Origin: Lachnospiraceae bacterium
GTDB lineage: Bacteria; Bacillota; Clostridia; Lachnospirales; Lachnospiraceae
Assembly: GCA_017456585.1 (NCBI GenBank)
Contig: JAFTJD010000045.1
Location: 1-34,280, forward strand
DNA length: 34,280 nucleotides
Reading direction: 5' to 3'
Within the stretch, counting starts at the first letter, position 1, and each line of letters starts with the position of its first letter. Positions 9,280-16,931 of the stretch are shown in pieces. The translations under genes and the position numbers were made by a program. The notes below the pieces were generated by a model that saw only the letters and a program-made list of their open reading frames with translations, had not been told where the DNA came from and did no database searches.

Positions 9280-9813
9280 CTATAATACCTTTCGCTTATT
9301 AACCTCTTGTACAAAAACCGATGCTATTACTATTTTCAAAATATCCGCCGGTACAAACGGAACAACACATATCATCATTGCTGCCGTAACGGACATTTCT
9401 GTTTGAAACACATACCACAAAATTCCCGTCAAATAGAGAATACAGGTCCCTGTTGTCATGGCCAGAATGTATACGCCCAATTTCTTAGGCATTCTCCTAA
9501 TCATCAAGCCGCTAACATATACACAAGGAATATATCCTACTATATATCCACCTGTAATTCCCATAATTCTCTGCAATCCGCCGGTGAACCCGGAAAAGAC
9601 CGGAAGTCCGACCGCGCCAAGCAGAATGTATATCAAAACTGCAACCACACCTATTTTTTCACCGACAAAAAAGCTGATAAAGTACAATGCCAGTGTGGCA
9701 AAGGTTACAGGTATCGGTCCTATTTGTATCGACCACGGTGAAATCACGCACATCAAAGCCGCCATAATCCCAATCGTTGTCAATCGCTTTACAGACATAT
9801 ATTTTCTCGTCAT
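9280..9813 (-). CDS. bioY: biotin transporter substrate-binding subunit BioY
   Basis: BioY is the S component of ECF-type biotin uptake and binds biotin in the membrane. The 177 residues contain about six hydrophobic helices and the conserved core PIPVTFATLALYFISFFVG, then LLGAVGLPVFSGFTGGLQRIMGITGGYIVGY, which is characteristic of BioY. ECF energizing proteins (EcfA/EcfA'/EcfT) are not in the window, so it probably uses a shared module encoded elsewhere. The ATG overlaps the TGA of the traX-like gene in an ATGA arrangement, indicating translational coupling. The palindrome over the operon promoter could be the site of biotin-responsive control, but it does not look like the standard two-half-site BirA box, so that is a guess. 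Confidence 0.93.
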   Translation of the reverse strand: MTRKYMSVKRLTTIGIMAALMCVISPWSIQIGPIPVTFATLALYFISFFVGEKIGVVAVLIYILLGAVGLPVFSGFTGGLQRIMGITGGYIVGYIPCVYVSGLMIRRMPKKLGVYILAMTTGTCILYLTGILWYVFQTEMSVTAAMMICVVPFVPADILKIVIASVFVQEVNKRKVL

Positions 9814-10595
9814 GTAATAATCCCCATTCTGACTGCGATATAATATAACGCTATAAGGTGCGCCGGGTAAAAGATATAAAAAAGATATTTAAACTTAAGC
9901 CCTCTCTTCCCGTTATACATCCCTACCAATGCTATATCTACAAGGGCAAAAAGCTCCAAAAAGCTCTGGATGATAAGCACCACACATCCGTAAAGCATGC
10001 CCTTTTTCTTTTGTTCCTTAAACAAATACATAATTACTATTGCAAGAACGCCAAACAACGAATAATCTGTCTTCAAATAATATGCCGCTAACATTGCCGC
10101 AGCCGTAACCGCTATATTAGTTCCGTACAGAGTTCTCTTATCAACAGTTTCACCAAACCTAAGAGAAACCTCTTCTAACACGCAAATCGCAAGCAAGCCT
10201 ATAAAAAGTGTAAAAAATACATTCTGATATGAAAATTCTATTAGTTTTGCCTTGTTCGCAAGATCAAACGGTATCTCAGATACCAACGCAAACAACAATA
10301 ATCTGAGCGCATATTTCTTCCTGCTTCTTGTATGCACAAATCCTTCTACCAAAAGGAAACAAAAAATCGGAAATGCAATTCGTCCGACAGAACGCATAAT
10401 ATAGTATAGGATTACCATTCCGGGGTTGCAATTAAAGAGATCCGCCATTGTCACTGCCGCTGACGCAGCAGTAGCACTTTCCGCATAAGAAGCTTCAATG
10501 ACTCCCCATACAATTACTGCTCCTATGTGATCAATAAGCATACATATCATCGCAATGAGCTTTAATGTACTTCCTGCGATTCCCCTGTCTCTCAT
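9810..10595 (-). CDS. TraX-family membrane protein
   Basis: The 261-residue protein shows the TraX family pattern: an N-terminal LKLIAMICMLIDHIGAV helix, then RSVGRIAFPIFCFLLVEGFVHTRSRKKYALRLLLFALVSEIPFDLA, then NVFFTLFIGLL, and a C-terminal MYNGKRGLKFKYLFYIFYPAHLIALYYI. About eight membrane helices are predicted by eye. TraX was named for F-pilin N-acetylation, but chromosomal Firmicute homologues have no established role; the fold is probably a membrane acyltransferase. GAGGGAG lies eight bases before the ATG. It is the first gene after the promoter at 10640-10668 and overlaps bioY by four bases. A second family member lies at 29096-29866. Confidence 0.86.
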   Translation of the reverse strand: MRDRGIAGSTLKLIAMICMLIDHIGAVIVWGVIEASYAESATAASAAVTMADLFNCNPGMVILYYIMRSVGRIAFPIFCFLLVEGFVHTRSRKKYALRLLLFALVSEIPFDLANKAKLIEFSYQNVFFTLFIGLLAICVLEEVSLRFGETVDKRTLYGTNIAVTAAAMLAAYYLKTDYSLFGVLAIVIMYLFKEQKKKGMLYGCVVLIIQSFLELFALVDIALVGMYNGKRGLKFKYLFYIFYPAHLIALYYIAVRMGIIT

Positions 10596-10639
10596 AATGC
10601 ATTCTCCCTCTCAAATATATGCACTCTAATCCACTATCT

Positions 10640-10668
10640 ATCATAAGTCTAAAGTGCACTTATGTCAA
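10640..10668 (-). promoter_or_regulatory. sigma-A-type promoter of the traX-bioY operon
   Basis: On the minus strand the sequence reads TTGACA, 17 bases, then TATGAT, an almost perfect vegetative promoter. The -35 box is at 10663-10668 and the -10 box at 10640-10645. It lies 45 bases upstream of the traX-like start codon and is the only strong promoter seen for the long minus-strand string. Confidence 0.85.
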
Positions 10669-10678
10669 GTTGACATAA
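10660..10678. promoter_or_regulatory. palindromic operator candidate
   Basis: TTATGTCAAGTTGACATAA is a perfect 19-bp inverted repeat with one central base. Its left half contains the -35 box of the minus-strand traX-bioY promoter. A bound repressor would therefore block that promoter, and it sits about 100 bases upstream of the divergent EAL gene. An adjacent 8-bp palindrome AGTGCACT (10653-10660) lies between the -10 and -35 boxes. The regulator is unknown. Confidence 0.6.
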
Positions 10679-10703
10679 CTCTAATTAATGCTTTTTAAAC
10701 ATT

Positions 10704-10732
10704 GATTTTAAAGCTTTTTCGTGCTAAACTTA
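10704..10732 (+). promoter_or_regulatory. promoter candidate for the EAL-domain gene
   Basis: TTGATT (10704-10709), a 17-base spacer, then TAAACT (10727-10732) preceded by TGC, giving an extended -10. The predicted transcript start is about 40 bases before the ATG at 10780, which suits the AAGGCGGGG ribosome binding site. Confidence 0.5.
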
Positions 10733-10779
10733 TTCATAAGATTAGTTTTGTATTTTCGCGAACAAAGGCGGGGTTTACT

Positions 10780-12996
10780 ATGAAAAAATACAACCTACGA
10801 ATACTTGTGGTTCTGATTGCAACAGCGATAACCGTTGTCACTCTCACGTATTGTCAACGAATTATTTCCAGCGAACTACAATTACAACTCTATAACAACC
10901 TAAAAGACGTAGCCATGCAGAACAAGGTTACCATGGAAAAGGAGCTTAACAGTAAATATGATTTGCTGATGGATATTGCCCTACAGATAGAATCCGATTA
11001 CCCTTCGGTTTCTGCAGAAGAGGATATCTACTCCCTCATAAGCTTCCTTAGCACTTATACAGATATTTATGATTTTAAACGTATGGGCTTCATTGATACC
11101 AACGGTCTTGCTTACACCACCGATGGTTATGTAAGAGACCTTTCTGCTTCCGATGTATATCTTTACGGAATGCAGGGACGTCCGTATATTTCCCAGAAGA
11201 TTACAGACACTATCGGAGACAATAACGATGTCACTATTTTTTCAATAACTCTTTATAATACAGTAAACAGCGAGATTATGGGCATGTTATTTGCAACATA
11301 TCCTACTGATACTTTTAAAGAGATGCTTAATGTTGATTCCTTTGACGGAGCCGGTTACAGCTACATAGTAACATCTAACGGCACAGTGGTTACAGACTCA
11401 GCTAAGTCTCCTTTATACGGAACTACCAACATATTCGAAACACTCTTGTCTTTTTCTGTCGATAATACTGACAATATACGTTCCGTCAGAGAAGACATGG
11501 ATCATAGCAAAAGTGGTTATGTCACATTCAAAACGGATACAGAGCGTTATTACTATTACAGTCCGCTTAATCTCATTCCGGAAGACCTTAACTGGTATAT
11601 GTTTACTATAGTTCCGACATCTGTACTGGAGGCAAGAACCAACACCATTTACAGATACCAGACAGCTATGATTGCCGTCATTTTACCTGTAACTTTGATT
11701 CTTTCTATATTTTTTATTTTGTCATACCGCAGAAGTTCCAAGGAACTTCAGGCACTTGCATACGTCAATCCACTTACGGGTGGTGACACCTACGCAGCCT
11801 TCTTAAAGAAGCTGACGACCTCTTCTAAGACTGATGGTTACTTAATTTCACTTGATTTCAGTAATTTCAAGCTTTTGAATTCTATATGTGGTGTAGAAAA
11901 AGGTAATGAAGTACTCAAATCAACCTGGAATATTATTTCATCGAAGCTTCGTGTAGGTGAAATAGCGGCGCATATAAAAGGTGACCAGTTTATTCTTTTT
12001 ATGATAGCTTCAACCAAGGAACTGCTGCTTGAACGAATAAGGGAACTTTCAGATTCGATAGTTTCTCTTGCACAAATTCATAATACGGTATGCCTGTCTC
12101 CATATTTCGGAATATATAAGACCGATGATTTCAAGGACCCTGAAGCAAGTCACACCTACGCCATTCAGGCTAAGAATTCTATCAAGGGTAACCAGCACAA
12201 AAACTGGGCATTCTACGAAGACGTTAATTTCGAGGCACTTGCTGAAACTAAAAAGATAGAAGATTCTTTTGACGAAGCTATTCGTGACCATGACTTTGAA
12301 GTTTGGTATCAGCCGAAATATAGTTCCGAAACCAGCAAGATATGTGGTGCGGAAGCATTGGTAAGATGGCGACAAAAGGATGGTTCACTTCTTCCTCCGT
12401 ATAAATTCATACCTTTGCTGGAACAGAATGGTAAGATTATCACGCTTGATGAATATGTATTTAAGACAGTATGTAAGCAGTTAAACATATGGAAATTAGA
12501 GAACAGGGAGCTCTTCCCTGTATCAGTAAATATTTCTCGTGCCAGCTTGTACTATGATTCACTGGTAGAGCGTTATGTCAAGATTCTCCAGAAATATCAC
12601 ACTCCTACATCTCTTGTTCCTCTTGAAATTACGGAAAGTGCCGCAATTAATACCGCACAGATTCAAGAGCTTGTAGCCAAATTCAGAGATGCAGGCTTCC
12701 CGATATATCTGGATGACTTCGGTAATGGTTATTCTTCTCTTGCAGCGCTCAACCTTCTACACTTTGACACGCTCAAGCTTGATAAGAGCTTAATCGACTT
12801 CGTCGGTGACCCAAGAGGCGAGAAGCTTCTTAGCTACACCATCATGCTTGCTAAGAGCCTCAATATGACCATCACTGCAGAAGGTGTTGAAACCATCGAC
12901 CAGGTTAATTTCCTTAACTCCATGAAATGTGATGAGTTGCAGGGCTACTACTTCTCAAAGCCTCTGCCACTAGCTGATTTTGAACAATTATTTTAA
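10780..12996 (+). CDS. membrane sensor with degenerate GGDEF and intact EAL domain (c-di-GMP phosphodiesterase)
   Basis: This 738-residue signalling protein has a first membrane helix at about 6-24, an extracytoplasmic sensor region (about 25-290, probably a Cache-type fold), a second helix at 296-315, a GGDEF-like domain and a C-terminal EAL domain. The GGDEF signature reads KGDQF (400-404), so cyclase activity is unlikely. The EAL domain keeps its catalytic set: EALVRW (525), NISR (584), EITES (616), DDFGNGYSS (645), LKLDKS (666), AEGVET (701) and QGYYFSKP (721). It is therefore expected to hydrolyse c-di-GMP to pGpG. The start at 10780 is chosen over an upstream ATG at 10702 because of the GGCGGGG box and because it places the signal anchor at the N terminus. 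It is transcribed alone, divergent from the traX operon, with a terminator directly after. Confidence 0.9.
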   Translation: MKKYNLRILVVLIATAITVVTLTYCQRIISSELQLQLYNNLKDVAMQNKVTMEKELNSKYDLLMDIALQIESDYPSVSAEEDIYSLISFLSTYTDIYDFKRMGFIDTNGLAYTTDGYVRDLSASDVYLYGMQGRPYISQKITDTIGDNNDVTIFSITLYNTVNSEIMGMLFATYPTDTFKEMLNVDSFDGAGYSYIVTSNGTVVTDSAKSPLYGTTNIFETLLSFSVDNTDNIRSVREDMDHSKSGYVTFKTDTERYYYYSPLNLIPEDLNWYMFTIVPTSVLEARTNTIYRYQTAMIAVILPVTLILSIFFILSYRRSSKELQALAYVNPLTGGDTYAAFLKKLTTSSKTDGYLISLDFSNFKLLNSICGVEKGNEVLKSTWNIISSKLRVGEIAAHIKGDQFILFMIASTKELLLERIRELSDSIVSLAQIHNTVCLSPYFGIYKTDDFKDPEASHTYAIQAKNSIKGNQHKNWAFYEDVNFEALAETKKIEDSFDEAIRDHDFEVWYQPKYSSETSKICGAEALVRWRQKDGSLLPPYKFIPLLEQNGKIITLDEYVFKTVCKQLNIWKLENRELFPVSVNISRASLYYDSLVERYVKILQKYHTPTSLVPLEITESAAINTAQIQELVAKFRDAGFPIYLDDFGNGYSSLAALNLLHFDTLKLDKSLIDFVGDPRGEKLLSYTIMLAKSLNMTITAEGVETIDQVNFLNSMKCDELQGYYFSKPLPLADFEQLF

Positions 12997-13038
12997 AAGG
13001 AGCTATCGCACTAATCACTTAGTGCGACAGCTCCTTTT
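12995..13038. terminator. bidirectional Rho-independent terminator
   Basis: A 20-bp near-perfect stem starts inside the EAL stop region (12995-13014 pairs with 13019-13038) with a tiny loop. A-rich and T-rich flanks on both sides let it serve the EAL gene on the plus strand and the hemolysin III gene on the minus strand. Confidence 0.9.
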
Positions 13039-13056
13039 CTCTTTTTGTATAAAATA

Positions 13057-13764
13057 TTAAATCACATAGAACAAGATGCAGAAAAAGTGAAGTATACTTC
13101 CCGCAACTACGAATAAGTGGAATATTGAGTGAATATACTTTTTCTTTTTGCCGATTCCGTAAAGGATGGCTCCGATAGTATATGCAACGCCACCTAATAT
13201 GAGGAAAACAAGCGCTCCTTTTTCTAACATTTTAGGAAGAATCGGTGCTGTAAAGATGATGCACCAACCCATTCCAAGGTAACATACCATAGAGAACTTA
13301 GCATATTTCTTTAAGTCTATGGCAGTCAAGGTAATTCCAAGTGCGGCCATTCCCCATATGATGCCGAATATTGTCCAGCCAAGTGCCGTATTATATTCCC
13401 TGATTGAACAAAGTGCAATAGGCGTATATGTTCCGGCTATAAGAAAAAATATGGTGCAATGGTCAAGTACCCTGAATACTTTCTTTGCTCCCAATTTAGG
13501 AGAAAGACCGTGATATACACTGGACATGGTGTATAGAACCACCATAGACGCGCCATATAAAGACCCTCCGACAACCCCGTAGACATTGCCGTGTAATGCC
13601 GCAAATACAACACATAACACAAGTGCCGTAACTCCCACCGCTCCGCCAACTATATGAGTCACCATGTTAAATATTTCTTCGCCTTTAGTATATCTCGGTT
13701 TCATCTCCGTAGTAGAAGTAGCAGCACCAACAGTAGCAGTTTCCAGTACATTTGCCTGTTCCAT
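13057..13764 (-). CDS. hemolysin III family (PAQR-type) membrane protein
   Basis: The 235-residue protein has the seven-helix layout of the hemolysin III/PAQR family. Landmarks are EEIFNMVTHIVGGAVG near the N terminus, SSVYHGLSP, RVLDHCTIFFLIAGTYTPI, and the C-terminal HSIFHLFVVAGSILHFFCI. The conserved His/Asp residues (YH, LDH, H..FH) match the zinc site known from PAQR receptors. The name comes from a cytolytic Bacillus protein, but most bacterial members are better viewed as membrane homeostasis proteins. The ATG at 13764 has GGAGT nine bases upstream; a TTG five codons earlier is in frame but has no such box. It lies 18 bases after pepT, so it is probably cotranscribed with it. Confidence 0.9.
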   Translation of the reverse strand: MEQANVLETATVGAATSTTEMKPRYTKGEEIFNMVTHIVGGAVGVTALVLCVVFAALHGNVYGVVGGSLYGASMVVLYTMSSVYHGLSPKLGAKKVFRVLDHCTIFFLIAGTYTPIALCSIREYNTALGWTIFGIIWGMAALGITLTAIDLKKYAKFSMVCYLGMGWCIIFTAPILPKMLEKGALVFLILGGVAYTIGAILYGIGKKKKYIHSIFHLFVVAGSILHFFCILFYVI

Positions 13765-13782
13765 ATAACCACACTCCAATCT

Positions 13783-15003
13783 TTAATTCTGCGCTTCTGC
13801 TATTTTTAGAAGAAGCTCAACTGTTTTCTCCATAGACTCTACGCACACAAATTCGTGCTTACCATGGAAATTATGTCCTCCTGTTCCAAGGTTAGGGCAA
13901 CACACTCCCATAAATGACATTCTTGCTCCGTCTGTGCCGCCTCTTATCGGCTCGATTCTCGGTTCAATTCCAAGACTCTTCATTGCCTCAAGTGCTTTAT
14001 CAACTATCTCCATATGCTCTTCGATCTTCTCACGCATATTGTAATAGCTATCCTTTATCATAACCTCAAAAACCTTCTCGCCATAGGTCTCATTAAGTTC
14101 ATCAGCTACCTTGGCAAAAAAATGTTTTTTCTCTTCGAATTTCGTTCTGTCATGATCTCTTATAATATATTCAGCCTCTGCATTCTCCACAGTTCCGTGA
14201 ATCTCACAAAGATGATAAAAGCCCTCATATTTCTCCGTGCACTCCGGTCTCTCATCTGCCGGAAGCTTCGCCTGAAATTCCTGTGCCATAAGGATAGCAT
14301 TACGCATAACGTTCTTGGCCGAGCCCGGATGAACACTTCTTCCGTTCACCTTAAGTACTGCTCCTGCCGCATTGAAGTTCTCAAAAGAAATCTCTCCAAG
14401 TGCATCTCCGTCTACCGTGTATGCATAGTCAGCACCAAATGCTTTTACATCAAAGAAATCCATTCCACGTCCAACTTCTTCATCCGGCGAGAAAGAAATA
14501 CATATCTTACCATGCTTATATTCCGGATGTGACATAACATATGCCGCCATTGTCATAATCTCTGCAACACCGGCCTTGTCATCTGCTCCAAGAAGAGTAG
14601 TTCCGTCTGTCACAACCAAGGTCTTGCCTGTATAATCCTTCATAAAAGGAAAATCATTAACGCTTGTAACTATATTAAGTTCTTCGTTAAGCACAATATC
14701 TTCGCCATCGTATGCCTCTACCACTCTCGGCTTTACATTCGCACCGCTCATTGCCGGTGATGTATCCATATGAGAAACAAAACCTATGCTCTTACAGCCA
14801 TCAACATTTGCAGGGATATATGCATACACATATCCATATTCCTCATTCATATATGCATTATCAATACCAAGCTCATGAAGCTCCTCTACCAGAAGCTTAG
14901 CAAGATTCTTCTGCTTCTCAGTACTCGGAAAACACTCCATTCCGTCTGCTGACTCCGTATCAATACTCACATACTCAAGAAATCTTTCTAATACATTTTT
15001 CAT
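13783..15003 (-). CDS. pepT: peptidase T (tripeptide aminopeptidase)
   Basis: Peptidase T is a cytosolic M20B zinc aminopeptidase that removes the N-terminal residue from tripeptides. The 406-residue length matches the family. Metal and catalytic motifs are visible: VSHMDTSPA (H78, D80), [10 protein letters not shown] (D141), SPDEEVGRG (E175, E176), YTVDGD (D198) and the C-terminal [13 protein letters not shown]. The inserted dimerization domain (about 205-315) contains [17 protein letters not shown]. The ATG at 15003 is preferred because GGAGGT lies seven bases upstream; a further in-frame ATG at 15018 overlaps that box. A long palindromic repeat begins about 27 bases upstream of the start, so the promoter must lie in or next to it. 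Confidence 0.95.
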   Translation of the reverse strand: MKNVLERFLEYVSIDTESADGMECFPSTEKQKNLAKLLVEELHELGIDNAYMNEEYGYVYAYIPANVDGCKSIGFVSHMDTSPAMSGANVKPRVVEAYDGEDIVLNEELNIVTSVNDFPFMKDYTGKTLVVTDGTTLLGADDKAGVAEIMTMAAYVMSHPEYKHGKICISFSPDEEVGRGMDFFDVKAFGADYAYTVDGDALGEISFENFNAAGAVLKVNGRSVHPGSAKNVMRNAILMAQEFQAKLPADERPECTEKYEGFYHLCEIHGTVENAEAEYIIRDHDRTKFEEKKHFFAKVADELNETYGEKVFEVMIKDSYYNMREKIEEHMEIVDKALEAMKSLGIEPRIEPIRGGTDGARMSFMGVCCPNLGTGGHNFHGKHEFVCVESMEKTVELLLKIAEAQN

Positions 15004-15029
15004 TCTACAACCTCCCATACTTTTTTATA

Positions 15030-15410
15030 CTTAGGCATTTGCGAAACTAGGGCACATATTTCATCTTGTTTATTGCAAGAACACTGCCTTGACTGCAAAG
15101 CAATTAGAAATATATGTTTCGCGAAGACAACATAGCTCCCCTAGTAGAACTTCACTTTGCAACGCTTCGATGAAGCACGCCTCCGTCGTATGTCTGAGCC
15201 AAACTTCGGAGCTTATCATATGATAAGTCCGAATGTTTGGCGAGTTTGCGGAGGAGGCGTGCCAATCAAACATCGAAGCGGCAAAGGGTGTAGTTCTACT
15301 TGGGAGCGTAAAGTTGCGAGGGAAACATATATTCCTAATCGCCTTGCTTTAATACATTTCATGCTTGCAATAAACAAGATGAAATATGCACCATAGTTTC
15401 GCAAATACTT
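15030..15410. repeat. long imperfect palindromic repeat element, copy A
   Basis: This fills the 424-base gap between the AMMECR1/LigB stop and pepT start, where no credible gene is seen. The left arm (about 15030-15219) and the reverse complement of the right arm (15220-15410) align along nearly their whole length, with shared blocks such as CATCTTGTTTATTGCAAG, GTAGAAC, CGCTTCGATG and CACGCCTCC. The centre is a perfect 16-bp palindrome (15212-15227). The ends carry a shared terminal motif: GCATTTGCGAAACTA at 15035-15049 and its inverted relative TAGTTTCGCAAATA at 15394-15407. Copy B at 33880-34230 contains the same blocks. No transposase is present; a MITE-like or REP-like element is plausible but unproven. 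Confidence 0.85.
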
Positions 15411-15427
15411 ACTTTTATATTAAGTTA

Positions 15428-16828
15428 CTATGCGTGTCTTTCTACTTCAAATTTTGATATTAGTATCTGTTCGTTGTCCTTGATGCCTGCCTTTTGTCTG
15501 GCATGGAATAACTGTTCTTCCACAGTATCTATCCCTTCAAGATTAGGAAGCAATACACCTCTCTTGCCTTCGCTTGTAACGATAACTCCATATCGTTTTA
15601 CATCAAGTTCGTCTATTGATTCCACAGGCTCCGGCTCACACATTACATCTACGCTGTAGGTAAGATAATCAAGCTCGTCAACTCTTACAGGTGCAAATCT
15701 CTTATCTCTTACCGCCACACTCATGGCGTTCATTATTATCTCCTCACCGACATTACCCATGACCGGTTCTATAGTTCCTATACAGCCCCTAAGCTTTCCC
15801 TGTTTCTTGATGCACACAAAGGCTCCGGCTCTTTTTTCCCTAAGCTCATCCGGCGCATCCTTCGGAAGCTTGGTAATGCTGTTGGTTTTAACAAAATTCT
15901 CAAGCGCTAGTCTGGCTACACTGACATATGCGTCTTCGTTTCTTCGAATATTAGCCATCTCTTCACTCATACGCTCTGAATAGATGTCAAAAAAGCTTCT
16001 TTCCGCTGCTTTTCTCTGTTCTCCCAATGGTTCAAAGCGCACAATTCCGTATCCTACACCGAAAGGACCTTCATAAGATAGTTTATCCGCTTTTGCGCCA
16101 ATGCAATCAAATATTCCGGAAAGCATAACGAAACATCTGTGTCCGCACTCCCCTGCTTTATCAAGCTCTTCCTCATCAAAAGCAAAAAGCTCTTCAAAAT
16201 CAGGCTTAGCCAATGCTTCCATCACTTTTGCATCATATATCGGCCCTTCTTCGGCGTATCCGTATGGGCCATCCTCTGAAAGTCTGTGTGACAAATCTCC
16301 GCTCGCCAACACAACCACCTTTCTGTCTGCCTTCTCTGCCGCTTGTCTTATAAGCATGCCTACTCTGTAATGCTCATGAAGCATAAGCCCCGACACACCT
16401 ATTCTTATAATCTTAGGCATATCTTCCCCATATGCCTTGTCAAGAAAATAAAGAGGTATCAAGCTTCCGTGGTCAAGCTCTTTAAGCTGCGCTCCCAAGG
16501 TTCCTGCAGGCACACTACATTCCGCACACAAAGTGCAAAGTGCATCTCTAAGTTCAGTATCATATTCAATACTGATAGACACTTCGCCAGTACCGAATTC
16601 CTTCATGCTTCCCTTCACAGTATCTCCCGGAGCTATATGAAAGTAGTCACTGTACATCTCCATATGTGAAGATATTACCACTACCGTGTCGGGTGCAAGA
16701 GCTTTTATCTCTTCTGCCACCTTCTGATATGCAAGACTTGTATTTCGTATCTCCGATTCGCGCCCCTTTCCAACCTCCGGAAGAATTACCGGTGGATGTG
16801 GGACAACATATGCTCCCAAAATTGCCAT
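15428..16828 (-). CDS. LigB-like (Memo-type) / AMMECR1 fusion protein, AmmeMemoRadiSam system
   Basis: A 466-residue two-domain protein. Residues about 1-270 match class III extradiol dioxygenase LigB-like/Memo proteins, with putative metal ligands at VPHPP (H11), SSHMEM (H55), ELDHGS (H120) and GDLSH (177-181). Residues about 290-460 are an AMMECR1 domain with the signature KLRGCIGTIEP (345-355) and RDKRFAPV. The combination is the protein known from AmmeMemoRadiSam systems, normally paired with a radical SAM enzyme; no radical SAM gene lies in this window. Biochemical function is not established. AAGGAGA precedes the ATG at 16828. It is flanked upstream by a terminator of the DUF1846 gene and downstream by the palindromic repeat, so it is probably monocistronic. 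Confidence 0.88.
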   Translation of the reverse strand: MAILGAYVVPHPPVILPEVGKGRESEIRNTSLAYQKVAEEIKALAPDTVVVISSHMEMYSDYFHIAPGDTVKGSMKEFGTGEVSISIEYDTELRDALCTLCAECSVPAGTLGAQLKELDHGSLIPLYFLDKAYGEDMPKIIRIGVSGLMLHEHYRVGMLIRQAAEKADRKVVVLASGDLSHRLSEDGPYGYAEEGPIYDAKVMEALAKPDFEELFAFDEEELDKAGECGHRCFVMLSGIFDCIGAKADKLSYEGPFGVGYGIVRFEPLGEQRKAAERSFFDIYSERMSEEMANIRRNEDAYVSVARLALENFVKTNSITKLPKDAPDELREKRAGAFVCIKKQGKLRGCIGTIEPVMGNVGEEIIMNAMSVAVRDKRFAPVRVDELDYLTYSVDVMCEPEPVESIDELDVKRYGVIVTSEGKRGVLLPNLEGIDTVEEQLFHARQKAGIKDNEQILISKFEVERHA

Positions 16829-16894
16829 TCTAATCTCTCCTTAATTCCGGCAAACAAATGCTATCCACATTACTATTTGCCCTCTTTTTACAAA

Positions 16895-16920
16895 AGCCCC
16901 TGCCATAAAGGCGAGAGGCT
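16895..16920 (-). terminator. terminator after the DUF1846 gene
   Basis: On the minus strand a stem of about ten pairs with a five-base loop and one bulge (16895-16920) is followed by TTTTGT. It lies 12 bases past the DUF1846 stop codon and separates it from the AMMECR1/LigB gene. Confidence 0.75.
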
Positions 16921-16931
16921 ATGTTCTTATC

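Noticed and set aside
10668..10683. Sequence AGTTGACATAACTCTA nearly repeated at 32187-32202 upstream of murG (15 of 16 bases).
   Set aside because: Neither copy has a matching -10 box at a usable distance, and the murG copy is not part of a palindrome; likely chance similarity of -35-like sequence.
9280..10700. A riboswitch or standard BirA operator upstream of bioY.
   Set aside because: No riboswitch-like leader exists, and the palindrome does not match the widely spaced BirA half-sites that I know.
12049..12375. Antisense ORF of 108 codons within the EAL gene, typical of many opposite-strand ORFs here.
   Set aside because: It is a shadow of the coding strand: no start signal and no recognisable protein family.
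15070..15404. Several overlapping small ORFs on both strands inside the palindromic element.
   Set aside because: They arise from the inverted repeat itself, have no convincing ribosome binding sites, and the peptides match no known fold.
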